Positions 36,731 to 44,896 of a stretch of DNA of 63,257 nt are shown here, in pieces; the first letter of the stretch is position 1, and each line of letters opens with the position of its first letter. The notes under the pieces are model-generated. The model had not been told where the DNA came from. It worked only from the letters and a program-made list of their open reading frames with translations, and did no database searches. The DNA lies in assembly GCF_022271435.1 (NCBI RefSeq), contig NZ_JAFIQY010000043.1, forward strand, positions 12,011-75,267. Direction: 5' to 3'. Source of the stretch: Streptomyces monomycini. GTDB taxonomy: Bacteria > Actinomycetota > Actinomycetes > Streptomycetales > Streptomycetaceae. The position numbers and the translations under genes are program-made.

Positions 36731-37411
36731 GACACGCCGGGCGCGGAACAGGAAGTCCTCGACGCGGCGGCGGTCGGGCTCCGGCGGCAGCGGTGAGCCG
36801 GACCCGGCCGCCGCGGCCTGTTCGGTCAGTACGGTCATCCGGCGCTCGACCTCGGCCCAGGGCACCTCGCCGCGCCGGACGGCGAGCAGTTCCTCGCGCG
36901 CCTCGCCGACGTCCAGCGTCAGGACGCCCGTACGCAGCAGGTCACGGGCGGAACGCAGCAGCCGCAGCAGGTGCATCGCGTGCTTCCAGCGGGGCGCGCC
37001 GTGCTGCCGTACGTCCGCCTCCAGCTTCTTGAGCTGGCCGGCCGCGTAACCGGTGAAGGTGCGGTGCACATGGCGGGAGAGGAAGGCGCCGCGCAGCGCG
37101 AGGAGTTCGCGGCCGGTGGCGTCGGCGTGTTCGACGAGAGGGGAGTGCAGGCACTCCAGGATGTTCGGGTTGGCGCTCAGCGCCAGTGCGCAGAAGCGCT
37201 CCAACTCCCAGGAGAACTCCTCCTCGCGCGGCCCGTCCACATGCGTCGGCGGCTTCTCGAAACGCCAGAACAGCGGGGTGGGCGCGAGGTAGACCCCGCG
37301 CCGGTCGGTGTCGCTGGCGCCGGTGGCCAGCCCGAAGGCGCGCGAGCCCATGACGCAGGCGTAGACGGTGTGTCCGGTGACCAGGGCGTGGCCTGCGGCG
37401 GAGGTCGGCAT
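36683..37411 (-). CDS. RlaP-like nucleotidyltransferase (copy 2)
   Basis: A 242-residue nucleotidyltransferase with MGSRAFGLATGASDTDRRGVY (GS-x10-D-x-D: Asp34, Asp36) and an acidic partner region EEEFSWELERF. The segment ILECLHSPLVE is the counterpart of LEQLLSPLVV in copy 1, so the two are paralogues. It runs convergently and overlaps copy 1 by 48 bp at the 3' ends. I see no SD before the ATG at 37411. A paralogous pair in convergent orientation beside an ADP-ribosylglycohydrolase suggests a common pathway. Confidence 0.8.
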   Translation of the reverse strand: MPTSAAGHALVTGHTVYACVMGSRAFGLATGASDTDRRGVYLAPTPLFWRFEKPPTHVDGPREEEFSWELERFCALALSANPNILECLHSPLVEHADATGRELLALRGAFLSRHVHRTFTGYAAGQLKKLEADVRQHGAPRWKHAMHLLRLLRSARDLLRTGVLTLDVGEAREELLAVRRGEVPWAEVERRMTVLTEQAAAAGSGSPLPPEPDRRRVEDFLFRARRVSALRYAEAGPYDEVV

Positions 37412-37443
37412 GAGGGGGATTGTGGCTGGTGGGAGAGGTGCGT

Positions 37444-37463
37444 GCCACCCGGTTTCGGGTGGC
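37444..37463. promoter_or_regulatory. hairpin in divergent promoter region
   Basis: GCCACCCG-GTTT-CGGGTGGC is a perfect 8-bp stem with a tetraloop. It lies in the 141-bp gap between the divergent RlaP-like copy 2 and the YidB-like gene. Because both genes point away from it, it is more likely an operator or attenuator than a terminator. Confidence 0.5.
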
Positions 37464-37552
37464 GGAAACCCGGCGTGTCGGTACGTTGGAATGACGTCAC
37501 GCGTCGCGCGGGCCTCATCGACACTGCCGGTATCTCGCGGAAGGGCACGGAC

Positions 37553-38044
37553 ATGACGGGATCACCAGACCTCGGGAGACCGACGGGCGGACTGCCCGGT
37601 GGCGGCCAGGGCGGCGCGGCGGGAAACCTCGTCGGATCGCTGCTCGGAGCGCTCGGCGGGACCGGCCCCGGCGGGCACGGCGGCCCCGGCCTTGGCACCG
37701 GACCCGGCCCCGGTGGCCATGGCGGCGGCATACAGGCCGTGCTCGGCAAGCTCCTCCAAGGCGAGCTGGGGCGGCAGGCGCACTCCTGGGTGGGACGCGG
37801 CGCCAACGAACCGGTCACCCCCGAGCAGGTCGCCCAGGCGCTGCCGGGCGAGACCCTGCGGCGGATCGCCGAGGAGCACGGCGTCAGCACCCAGGAGGCG
37901 GCCCAGCAGCTCGCGCACACGCTGCCGCAGACCGTGGACCGGCTGACCCCCGACGGCCGGATACCGCAGGATCCGGCGTTGCAGGACCTCGTCGCCCGCC
38001 GGCACCGGATCGCCGGACGGCCCCGGACCGCCGGGCGGGGTTAG
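37553..38044 (+). CDS. YidB-family (DUF937-type) protein
   Basis: A 163-residue protein. Residues 1-60 are a Gly/Pro-rich low-complexity head. Residues ~62-150 match the YidB-like fold: IQAVLGKLLQGELGRQAHSWVGRGANEPVTPEQVAQAL, then LRRIAEEHGVSTQEAAQQLAHTLPQTVDRLTPDG. The family is widespread; no activity is established. The ATG at 37553 has AAGGG upstream. It stands alone as a transcription unit. Confidence 0.82.
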   Translation: MTGSPDLGRPTGGLPGGGQGGAAGNLVGSLLGALGGTGPGGHGGPGLGTGPGPGGHGGGIQAVLGKLLQGELGRQAHSWVGRGANEPVTPEQVAQALPGETLRRIAEEHGVSTQEAAQQLAHTLPQTVDRLTPDGRIPQDPALQDLVARRHRIAGRPRTAGRG

Positions 38045-38089
38045 CCCTCACTGCACCTGTCCTGCACAGCGCCTCGGCGTCCTGTAGCT

Positions 38090-38127
38090 GCCGGTCCCTG
38101 TCTCGTACCCGGCCGGTCCCTGTCTCG
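38090..38127. repeat. 16-bp direct repeat, 22 bp apart, upstream of aroH-tyrA
   Basis: GCCGGTCCCTGTCTCG occurs identically at 38090-38105 and 38112-38127, so start-to-start spacing is 22 bp, about two helical turns. It lies 40-75 bp upstream of a candidate -10 TAGGCT (38166-38171) and before the chorismate mutase start at 38246. It could be a tandem regulator site. Confidence 0.6.
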
Positions 38128-38245
38128 CGGACCGGCTGGCGTCGTGTTCGGGTGCCGGACCTGGCTAGGCTTGCGGGGAAAAGAACCGGTGGCCGGTGCG
38201 GAGCGCCGCCGGGCGTCGTGGACGGATGTTCAGGGGAGCGGAAAC

Positions 38246-38608
38246 GTGGCGGTACGAGCGGTACGCGGGGCCGTGCAACTGGAGCGGGACGAGGCCGGAC
38301 ACCTGCACGAGCAGGTGTCCGCGCTGCTGACGGCCGTCCTGGAGCGCAACGCCCTGGCCCCGGACGACCTGATCAGTGTGTGGTTCACCGCCACCCCCGA
38401 CCTGCACAGCGACTTCCCCGCGGTCGCCGCGCGGCAGCTGGGCATCACCGACGTCCCGCTGATCTGCGCGCAGGAGCTGGACATCGCCGGTGCCATGCCG
38501 CGCGTGGTGCGTGTCCTCGCGCACGTCGAGACCGACCGCAGCAAGGCCGAGGTGCAGCACGTCTACCTCGGTGCCGCCGGGGCCCTGCGGAAGGACATCG
38601 CCCAGTGA
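38246..38608 (+). CDS. aroH: chorismate mutase, AroH class
   Basis: A 120-residue monofunctional chorismate mutase of the Bacillus AroH trimer type, converting chorismate to prephenate. The start AVRAVRGAVQLERDE and the segments VWFTATPDLHSDFPAVAARQLG and IAGAMPRVVRVLAHVE (Arg in PRVVRV contacts substrate in the family) are characteristic. The GTG at 38246 has GGGGAG 8 bp upstream. It overlaps tyrA by GTGA, so the two steps to tyrosine are coupled. Confidence 0.93.
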   Translation: MAVRAVRGAVQLERDEAGHLHEQVSALLTAVLERNALAPDDLISVWFTATPDLHSDFPAVAARQLGITDVPLICAQELDIAGAMPRVVRVLAHVETDRSKAEVQHVYLGAAGALRKDIAQ

Positions 38609-39690
38609 GGACCGCGCTCGTCGTCGGCACCGGCCTGATCGGCACGTCCGTCGCCCTCGCGCTGCACGGCCGCGGCGTCCAGGTGTACCTGGCCGACCAC
38701 GACCCGGACCAGGCCGAGACCGCCGCCGCGCTCGGCGCCGGCACCGCCGCGGAGCCGCCCGGGCCGGTCGACCTGGCCGTGGTGGCCGTACCGCCCGCCC
38801 ACGTCGCGCCGACGCTGGCCGCGCTGATCCGGCGCGGCGCCGCCCGCGCCTATCTCGACGTCGCCAGCGTCAAGGGCGGTCCGCGCCGCGAGCTGGAGGC
38901 GATGGGCTGCGACCTGACGGCGTACCTCGGTACCCACCCGATGGCGGGCAAGGAGCGTTCCGGGCCGCTGGCCGCGACCGCCGACCTCTTCGAGGGGCGG
39001 CCCTGGGTCCTGACCCCCGCCGAGGGCGGCGACACCGAGGTGCTCAACCTGGCGCTGGAGCTGGTCGCGCTGTGCCGCGCGGTGCCCGTCGTCATGGAGG
39101 CGGAGGCCCACGACCGGGCCGTGGCCCTGGTCTCGCACACGCCCCAGCTGGTCTCCAGCCTGGTCGCCGCCCGCCTCCAGGGCGCGGACGAGACCGCCGT
39201 ACGGCTGTGCGGCCAGGGGATCAGGGACGTGACGCGGATCGCCGGGTCCGCGCCCCGGATGTGGATGGACATCCTCGCCGCCAACCCGGGGCCGGTCGCC
39301 GACGTGCTCAGCGAGGTCTCGGCCGACCTGGAGCAGACCGTACGGGCGCTTCGCGCGTTGCAGGCGGCCGACGAGGACAAGCGTGCCGAGGGCGCGCGCG
39401 GCGTCGAGGACGTGCTGCTGCGCGGCAACGCGGGCCGCGAGCGGGTGCCGGGCAAGCACGGCGCCGCCCCGGCCGCGTACGAGATCGTCGCGGTGCACAT
39501 CGGTGACCAGCCGGGCGAGCTGGCCCGTATCTTCTCGGACGCCGGGCGGGCCGCGGTCAACATCGAGGACGTCCGCATCGAGCACGCCACCGGCCAGCAG
39601 GCGGGCTTCATCCAGCTCATGGTCGAGCCGCAGGCGGCGCCGATACTGATGGCGGAGCTGCGCGAGCGGGGCTGGTCGATCCGGCAGTAG
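38605..39690 (+). CDS. tyrA: prephenate dehydrogenase with C-terminal ACT domain
   Basis: A 361-residue NAD(P)-dependent dehydrogenase of the tyrosine pathway. The N-terminal Rossmann fold is ALVVGTGLIGTSVALAL; GTHPMAGKERSGP carries the conserved catalytic His. A helical dimerisation domain follows, and the C-terminal ~75 residues (YEIVAVHIGDQPGELARIFSDAG) form an ACT domain, probably for feedback control by tyrosine. The start GTG overlaps the aroH stop. Confidence 0.94.
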   Translation: MRTALVVGTGLIGTSVALALHGRGVQVYLADHDPDQAETAAALGAGTAAEPPGPVDLAVVAVPPAHVAPTLAALIRRGAARAYLDVASVKGGPRRELEAMGCDLTAYLGTHPMAGKERSGPLAATADLFEGRPWVLTPAEGGDTEVLNLALELVALCRAVPVVMEAEAHDRAVALVSHTPQLVSSLVAARLQGADETAVRLCGQGIRDVTRIAGSAPRMWMDILAANPGPVADVLSEVSADLEQTVRALRALQAADEDKRAEGARGVEDVLLRGNAGRERVPGKHGAAPAAYEIVAVHIGDQPGELARIFSDAGRAAVNIEDVRIEHATGQQAGFIQLMVEPQAAPILMAELRERGWSIRQ

Positions 39691-39849
39691 CCGGGGCCGG
39701 TGCCCGGGGCGGGGAGCGGGCCCGCGGGCCGGACCCGCGGGCCGGGGCGTACGGGCTGCACGGGGCGCCGCTGCTTGCCAGTAACCTTGTGCGGGGCCCC
39801 GTGCGGTGGCCCCCGTCCCGCCCCGTGATCGAGGAAGGTGCCCGACACC

Positions 39850-40563
39850 GTGGAAACCCCCGCCCGGACCGCCCCGGCTGCAGTGATTGTCGCCATCGAC
39901 GGCCCCGCAGGCACGGGCAAGTCCAGCACCTCCAAGGCCGTCGCCGCCAAGCTGGGGCTCGGCTACCTGGACACCGGTGCCCAGTACCGCGCGATCACCT
40001 GGTGGATGCTGAGCAACGGCGTCGACGTGCACGACACCGTGGCCGTGGCGGACGCCTCGGCCAAGCCCGTGATCGTCTCCGGCACCGACCCGGCCGCCCC
40101 GACGATCACCGTGGACGGCCTGGACGCCGCCGGTCCGATCCGTACCCAGGAGGTCACCTCGGCCGTCAGCGCCGTCAGCGCCGTCCCCGAGGTACGGACC
40201 CGGATCACCGAGCTCCAGCGGGAGATCGCCGCCGGCGCCCCGGAGGGCATCGTCGTCGAGGGCCGGGACATCGGCAGCACGGTGCTGCCCGACGCCGACC
40301 TGAAGATCTTCCTCACCGCGTCGCCGGAGGCCCGCGCGGCCCGCCGCAGCGGTGAGCTGACCGGCAAGGAGGCCGCCGACCTGGCGGCCACCCGCGAGGC
40401 CCTGGTCAAGCGGGACGCGGCCGACTCCAGCCGCAAGACCTCGCCGCTGGCCAAGGCGGCCGACGCGGTCGAGGTGGACACCACCGACCTCACGCTGGAG
40501 CAGGTCATCGAGTGCGTGGTCACCCTGACCGAGGCGGCGATGGCCGCGAAGGCGGCGCGGTGA
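39850..40563 (+). CDS. cmk: (d)CMP kinase
   Basis: A 237-residue cytidylate kinase phosphorylating CMP and dCMP. The P-loop AIDGPAGTGKSSTSK lies near residue 20, then GYLDTGAQYRAITWWML, VVEGRDIGSTVLPDADLKIFL (the DR-type CMP-binding motif) and the lid region R-x-D. I chose GTG 39850 (VETPART); GTG 39838 overlaps its own SD GAGGAAGG. It overlaps plsC by GTGA. The order cmk-plsC-der is conserved in Streptomyces. Confidence 0.94.
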   Translation: METPARTAPAAVIVAIDGPAGTGKSSTSKAVAAKLGLGYLDTGAQYRAITWWMLSNGVDVHDTVAVADASAKPVIVSGTDPAAPTITVDGLDAAGPIRTQEVTSAVSAVSAVPEVRTRITELQREIAAGAPEGIVVEGRDIGSTVLPDADLKIFLTASPEARAARRSGELTGKEAADLAATREALVKRDAADSSRKTSPLAKAADAVEVDTTDLTLEQVIECVVTLTEAAMAAKAAR

Positions 40564-41240
40564 GGCGGAGCGGCGAGGCGGCTGACGCGGCCGGCGGCCG
40601 ACTGCCCAGCGCGAGCGGCGCCGCCGTCGGCCGGCGGATCGGCATCGGCCTGATGTACGGGCTGTGGAAGCCGCGGGTGCTGGGCGCCTGGCGGGTTCCG
40701 TCCGCCGGGCCGGTGATCCTCGCGGTCAACCACGCGCACGGCCTGGACGGCCCGATGCTGATGGGCACCGCGCCGCGGCCGGTGCACTTCCTGATCAAGA
40801 AGGAAGCGTTCGTCGGCCCGCTGGACCCGTTCCTGCGCGGTATCGGCCAGCTGAAGGTGGACCGCTCCGGCACCGACCGTAAGGCCGTCACCGACGCGCT
40901 GGCCGTGCTGGCGAACGACGGCGTGCTGGGGATCTTCCCCGAGGGCACCCGGGGCGAGGGCGACTTCGCCTCGCTGCGCGCGGGCCTGGCGTACTTCGCG
41001 GTGCGCTCCGGCGCGCCCGTGGTGCCGGTGGCTGTGCTGGGCAGCGCGGAGCGCCGGAGCCGGGCGATAAAGGCGGTGCCGCCGCTGCGCAGCCGGGTCG
41101 ACGTGGTCTTCGGCGACGCCTTCGCGGCGGGGGACGGCAGCGGCCGGCGCACCCGTACGGCGCTGGACGCGGCGACGACGCGCATCCAGGAGCGGCTGAC
41201 CGCTCACCTTGCCCAGGCCAGGCGCCTGACCGGGCACTGA
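40560..41240 (+). CDS. plsC: 1-acyl-sn-glycerol-3-phosphate acyltransferase-like protein
   Basis: A 226-residue PlsC-type acyltransferase. The catalytic H-x4-D motif is NHAHGLD; the substrate-binding FPEGTRGEG and the later VPVAVLG are intact. After a variable 25-residue head there is one membrane-associated segment. It acylates lysophosphatidic acid or a related acceptor. The start GTG overlaps the cmk stop. Confidence 0.92.
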   Translation: MRRSGEAADAAGGRLPSASGAAVGRRIGIGLMYGLWKPRVLGAWRVPSAGPVILAVNHAHGLDGPMLMGTAPRPVHFLIKKEAFVGPLDPFLRGIGQLKVDRSGTDRKAVTDALAVLANDGVLGIFPEGTRGEGDFASLRAGLAYFAVRSGAPVVPVAVLGSAERRSRAIKAVPPLRSRVDVVFGDAFAAGDGSGRRTRTALDAATTRIQERLTAHLAQARRLTGH

Positions 41241-41312
41241 ACGAGACTTGAACGGCGGCCCGCGGACGAGCGGGTGACCGTTACCGATGACGGAGAACGA
41301 GGAACGGACTTC

Positions 41313-42773
41313 ATGAACGACCAGACCCCCACCGGCGACGAGCACGGTGCGCTTGGTGACGCCGAGTACACGGAGTTCATGGAGCTCGCCGCCCAGGAGG
41401 GCTTCGACCTGGAGGAGGTCGAGGGCGACATCGCCGCGGCCGGGCACGGCCCGCTGCCCGTCCTCGCCGTCGTCGGCCGCCCCAATGTCGGTAAGTCGAC
41501 CCTGGTGAACCGTATGATCGGCCGCCGCGAGGCGGTCGTCGAGGACAAGCCGGGCGTCACCCGCGACCGGGTCACCTACGAGGCCGACTGGAACGGCCGC
41601 CGCTTCAAGGTCGTCGACACCGGCGGCTGGGAGCAGGACGTGCTCGGCATCGACGCGTCCGTGGCCGCCCAGGCCGAGTTCGCGATCGAGGCCGCCGACG
41701 CGGTGGTCTTCGTGGTGGACGCCAAGGTCGGCGCCACCGACACCGACGAGGCCGTCGTCAAGCTGCTGCGCCGGGCCGGCAAGCCCGTCGTGCTGGTCGC
41801 CAACAAGGTGGACGGCCCGTCCGGCGAGGCGGACGCCGCCATGCTGTGGTCGCTGGGCCTCGGCGAGCCGCACCCGGTCTCCGCGCTGCACGGCCGCGGC
41901 ACCGGCGACATGCTGGACGCCGCCCTCGACGCGCTGCCCGAGGCGCCCGAGCAGTCCTTCGGCACCCCGCTCGGCGGGCCGCGCCGGATCGCGCTGATCG
42001 GCCGTCCGAACGTCGGCAAGTCCTCGCTGCTGAACAAGGTCGCGGGCGAGGAGCGGGTGGTCGTCAACGAGATCGCCGGCACCACCCGCGACCCGGTCGA
42101 CGAGCTGATCGAGCTGGGCGGCAAGACCTGGAAGTTCGTGGACACCGCGGGCATCCGCAAGCGCGTCCACCTCCAGGAGGGCGCCGACTACTACGCCTCG
42201 CTGCGCACCGCGGCCGCCGTGGAGAAGGCCGAGGTCGCGGTCGTCCTGATCGACGCGAGCGAGTCCATCAGCGTCCAGGACCAGCGGATCATCACGATGG
42301 CCGTGGAGGCGGGCCGCGCGCTGGTCATCGCGTACAACAAGTGGGACCAGCTGGACGAGGAGCGCCGCTTCTACCTGGAGCGGGAGATCGAGCGGGACCT
42401 CGTGCAGATCCCGTGGGCGATGCGGGTCAACGTCTCGGCGCGCACCGGCCGCCACATGGAGAAGCTGGTCCCGGCGATCGAGACCGCGCTGGACGGCTGG
42501 GAGACCCGCGTCCCCACCGGCCGGCTGAACGCCTTCCTCGGTGAGATCGTCGCCTCCCACCCGCACCCGATCCGGGGCGGCAAGCAGCCGCGCATCCTCT
42601 TCGGTACGCAGGCGGGCACCAAGCCGCCGCGCTTCGTGCTCTTCGCCTCCGGCTTCCTGGAGGCGGGCTACCGCCGCTTCGTCGAGCGCCGGCTGCGCGA
42701 GGAGTTCGGCTTCGAGGGGACGCCGATCCACATCTCCGTACGGGTGCGTGAGAAGCGCAGCAAGAAGAAGTAG
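41313..42773 (+). CDS. der: ribosome-associated GTPase Der (EngA)
   Basis: A 486-residue tandem GTPase for 50S assembly. After an acidic head (~50 residues), GTPase domain 1 starts VVGRPNVGKSTLVNRM, with DTGGW and NKVD; domain 2 has GRPNVGKSSLLNK, DTAGIRKR and NKWD; a C-terminal KH-like domain ends in VREKRSKKK. The ATG at 41313 has GAGGA 9 bp upstream, preferred over a longer in-frame GTG at 41274. A very strong terminator follows. Confidence 0.95.
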   Translation: MNDQTPTGDEHGALGDAEYTEFMELAAQEGFDLEEVEGDIAAAGHGPLPVLAVVGRPNVGKSTLVNRMIGRREAVVEDKPGVTRDRVTYEADWNGRRFKVVDTGGWEQDVLGIDASVAAQAEFAIEAADAVVFVVDAKVGATDTDEAVVKLLRRAGKPVVLVANKVDGPSGEADAAMLWSLGLGEPHPVSALHGRGTGDMLDAALDALPEAPEQSFGTPLGGPRRIALIGRPNVGKSSLLNKVAGEERVVVNEIAGTTRDPVDELIELGGKTWKFVDTAGIRKRVHLQEGADYYASLRTAAAVEKAEVAVVLIDASESISVQDQRIITMAVEAGRALVIAYNKWDQLDEERRFYLEREIERDLVQIPWAMRVNVSARTGRHMEKLVPAIETALDGWETRVPTGRLNAFLGEIVASHPHPIRGGKQPRILFGTQAGTKPPRFVLFASGFLEAGYRRFVERRLREEFGFEGTPIHISVRVREKRSKKK

Positions 42774-42806
42774 CAGCGAGAAGAGCAGCCGTCGGCGCGA
42801 CGGCGA

Positions 42807-42850
42807 AACGGTGGCGGGGCGGCTCCTGGGGGCCGCCCCGCCACCGTTTT
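42807..42850 (+). terminator. strong factor-independent terminator after der
   Basis: AAACGGTGGCGGGGCGGC and GCCGCCCCGCCACCGTTT are perfect 18-bp arms around an 8-nt loop (TCCTGGGG), followed by one further T. It ends the aroH-der transcription region and can also serve the convergent gene at 42884. Confidence 0.95.
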
Positions 42851-42883
42851 CGTGCGCGGGGGACGTACGGGCGTACGGGCCGC

Positions 42884-43282
42884 TCAGTGACCGTGCGGGC
42901 GGTACTCGCGGGGGGCCGGCGGCAGCGCCGGGGGGAAGTGGCCCCGGTGGTGGCCGCCCGCGTGGTGCGGATGGCCGTGGAAGGACTGGCGGGAGACCGG
43001 CTCCCAGTGGCCGGACGACGGGAGGTGGCCGGTCGCGGTGGTCGTACGGCCCCAGATGCTCCGCATCGCCTCGGCGCTCAGCCCTTCCTCGCCGCTCCGG
43101 TCCCCCGGCAGCGCCCGGAAGGACCGGCGGTACTCGGCGTAGAGCGCGTCGAAGATCGGCGTGGCCGAGGCGGGGGCGGCGTGCGGGGCCGTCATGGTCG
43201 CCGTGGTCGCGTCGTGCGACGGGCGCATACCGGGGATCTGGTAGGGATACGGGACGCGGGAGGAGGGGTCGTATGGGTGCAC
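42884..43282 (-). CDS. conserved hypothetical protein, His/Pro-rich tail
   Basis: A 132-residue protein. The ordered part appears to be PIFDALYAEYRRSFRALPGDRSGEE followed by LSAEAMRSIWGR, a pattern I associate with a Streptomyces-specific short family. The C-terminal ~40 residues are His-rich (HGHPHHAGGHHRGHFPP ... YRPHGH), suggesting metal binding. The start is uncertain: GTG 43282 gives the longest product but has no SD, and ATG 43228 is an alternative. The gene is convergent with der. Confidence 0.66.
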   Translation of the reverse strand: MHPYDPSSRVPYPYQIPGMRPSHDATTATMTAPHAAPASATPIFDALYAEYRRSFRALPGDRSGEEGLSAEAMRSIWGRTTTATGHLPSSGHWEPVSRQSFHGHPHHAGGHHRGHFPPALPPAPREYRPHGH

Positions 43283-43480
43283 GTCTGTGCCAACGACCCG
43301 GATGCTCCCGGGATGCGGGCTCTGCGAAGAATCGGCTGATCGGAGGGGAGCGCGACCGGCTCACGCCCGGCTCTCGGCGCTTCCGTACGGCGGCGCCCCG
43401 GTCCGCTTCCGTATGGCGGTGCCCCGGCCCCGCCCTGTGCGGGGGCGGAGCCGGGGCGCCGGAAGAGGGGAGTGCGCGGG

Positions 43481-44302
43481 TCAGGTGCCGGCCAGCGGCA
43501 TGGAGGCGGCCACCAGCCTGCTCTCCGCCGCCGCCTTCTCCATGGCCTCGCGCATCAGGTCCTCCCGCGGCTGGTGGCCGACGGCGCCGACCGGCGCCGC
43601 GTACACCAGGACGGTCCGGGCCTTGGCGGCGGCGGTGCGCCAGCCGTCCGAGACGGGCAGGGGCTGGTGCGCCTGCCACCACGAGCTGGGCTGGCCGCCG
43701 TCGCTGCCCGGCTGGAGGATGGCGTGCAGCTGCCCGGCGGCCAGCAGTACCGACCAGCCCGGGTTGGGGACGGGCAGTACGGACATGTCGGTCACCGTGG
43801 CGAAGCCGTGCTCCAGGAGCAGCGGGAGGAACGCGTCGCCCGGCTCGGTGGAGCCGGGGCGGGCGATGGGCCCGGCGGGCTCGACGACCAGCGCCGGCCG
43901 CAGGTCGTTCTCGACCAGGACCAGGCCGCAGGTGACACCGAGTGTCGCCTGCCGGTGCTCGCCGGGGAGGGCGGCGAAGGGGGTGGCGGGCGGCGGCGCC
44001 GCGGGCGGTTCGGCGGCCCGGCCGTCCTCGCCGGTGATGGAGCGCACGGCGCCCTGGAGCTGTTCCTCGGAGACCGGTACGACCTGCGAGGGGATGCACG
44101 ACGCGTGGGCGAAGGCGAGTACCGCGGTCTCCTCGCCCACGAACAGGACGGTGCTGGTGCGCTCCTGCTCGCTGTCGCCGGGGGTGCGGCAGGAGGTGCA
44201 GTCGTAGTTGCCGGGGGCGTTGCCACCGGCCAGCAGGCGGTCGGCTTCTTCGTCACCGATCTCGGCGCGAACGTCGTCACTGACGTCGAGCATGCGCGGC
44301 AC
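43481..44302 (-). CDS. SseB-like conserved protein
   Basis: A 273-residue soluble protein. Near the N-terminus NYDCTSCRTPGD and, ~25 residues on, HASCIPS supply three cysteines that could hold a zinc ion. The middle is Ala/Pro-rich. The C-terminal half (TDMSVLPVPNPGWSVLLAAGQLHAIL and later) resembles enhanced-serine-sensitivity SseB-type domains found in Streptomyces. The GTG at 44302 has GAGGAG 6 bp upstream. No function is known to me. The 198 bp between this gene and the one at 43282 show no gene. Confidence 0.68.
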   Translation of the reverse strand: MPRMLDVSDDVRAEIGDEEADRLLAGGNAPGNYDCTSCRTPGDSEQERTSTVLFVGEETAVLAFAHASCIPSQVVPVSEEQLQGAVRSITGEDGRAAEPPAAPPPATPFAALPGEHRQATLGVTCGLVLVENDLRPALVVEPAGPIARPGSTEPGDAFLPLLLEHGFATVTDMSVLPVPNPGWSVLLAAGQLHAILQPGSDGGQPSSWWQAHQPLPVSDGWRTAAAKARTVLVYAAPVGAVGHQPREDLMREAMEKAAAESRLVAASMPLAGT

Positions 44303-44616
44303 GGATGGCTCCTCGATCGTTGCGCGGGCTGCCGGGCGGTGCCCGGCTCGTACCAGGACAACGGGCGATCTGTGGCAGGAGTCACGCGCGGCGGGGTACC
44401 GGATCGAACCGTTCGAAGCGGAGCGTGAGCTGCGGACCGGAACCGCTCACTCCCTGCCAACCCGTGTCGGCAGCACGGAAGTTGGGAGGGTGAGGTGGGT
44501 CACAGATCGCCGGGCGGTCCGGGTGACAAATGCGGAAATCGAGCAATCAAGTGGGTGGCCGGTTTTGGCTGATACCTCCGGTAACCGCCGACTGGTCAGG
44601 CAGGACGGCGCCACGG

Positions 44617-44646
44617 TTGATAACCGTGCGTGAGCCTCCCTACATT
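44617..44646 (+). promoter_or_regulatory. candidate promoter of Rpf-domain gene
   Basis: TTGATA (44617-44622) and TACATT (44641-44646) are separated by 18 bp, a good vegetative promoter. The -35 lies in the small palindrome CGGTTGATAACCG. The predicted start leaves a ~245-nt leader before the ATG at 44897. Confidence 0.65.
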
Positions 44647-44651
44647 CTCCG

Positions 44652-44896
44652 GCCGTGTGCACCGAGCACCACCCGGGGACGCCCGCCGTCCGCATCCGCC
44701 GGCCCGCACCACGGCCGGTACGCCACGCGACACACGGCTCACGAGCCGGATCGCGTGGCACCGGATGCACCGCACGCAGCACCACCGAGCAGGACCGGCA
44801 CCACCCCGCGGCGGGCGGGGTGCCGCGGACCGCGGACGCACGATGCGCCCGCACCGCGTCACCAGGGGGACTCCCGGGGTCGTGGAGAGGGATTCC
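44652..44896 (+). other. long structured 5' leader of Rpf-domain gene
   Basis: About 245 nt with several GC-rich stems, for example GGCAC...CCCGC paired with GCGGGGTGCC (about 44797-44824). Rpf genes in actinobacteria often carry a ydaO-type cyclic di-AMP riboswitch, but I do not find its hallmark GGGTGAAT-type core here. The leader could be another regulatory RNA or simply a long untranslated region. The 300 bp further upstream (44303-44610) hold no gene. Confidence 0.4.

Noticed and set aside
39963..44099. A 1378-codon minus-strand ORF
   Set aside because: It is antisense to cmk, plsC and der, which have complete motifs, and shows no recognisable domain. High third-position GC leaves antisense frames open.
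44652..44896. ydaO/cyclic di-AMP riboswitch upstream of the Rpf gene
   Set aside because: The expected conserved core is not visible by eye; kept only as an uncharacterised leader.
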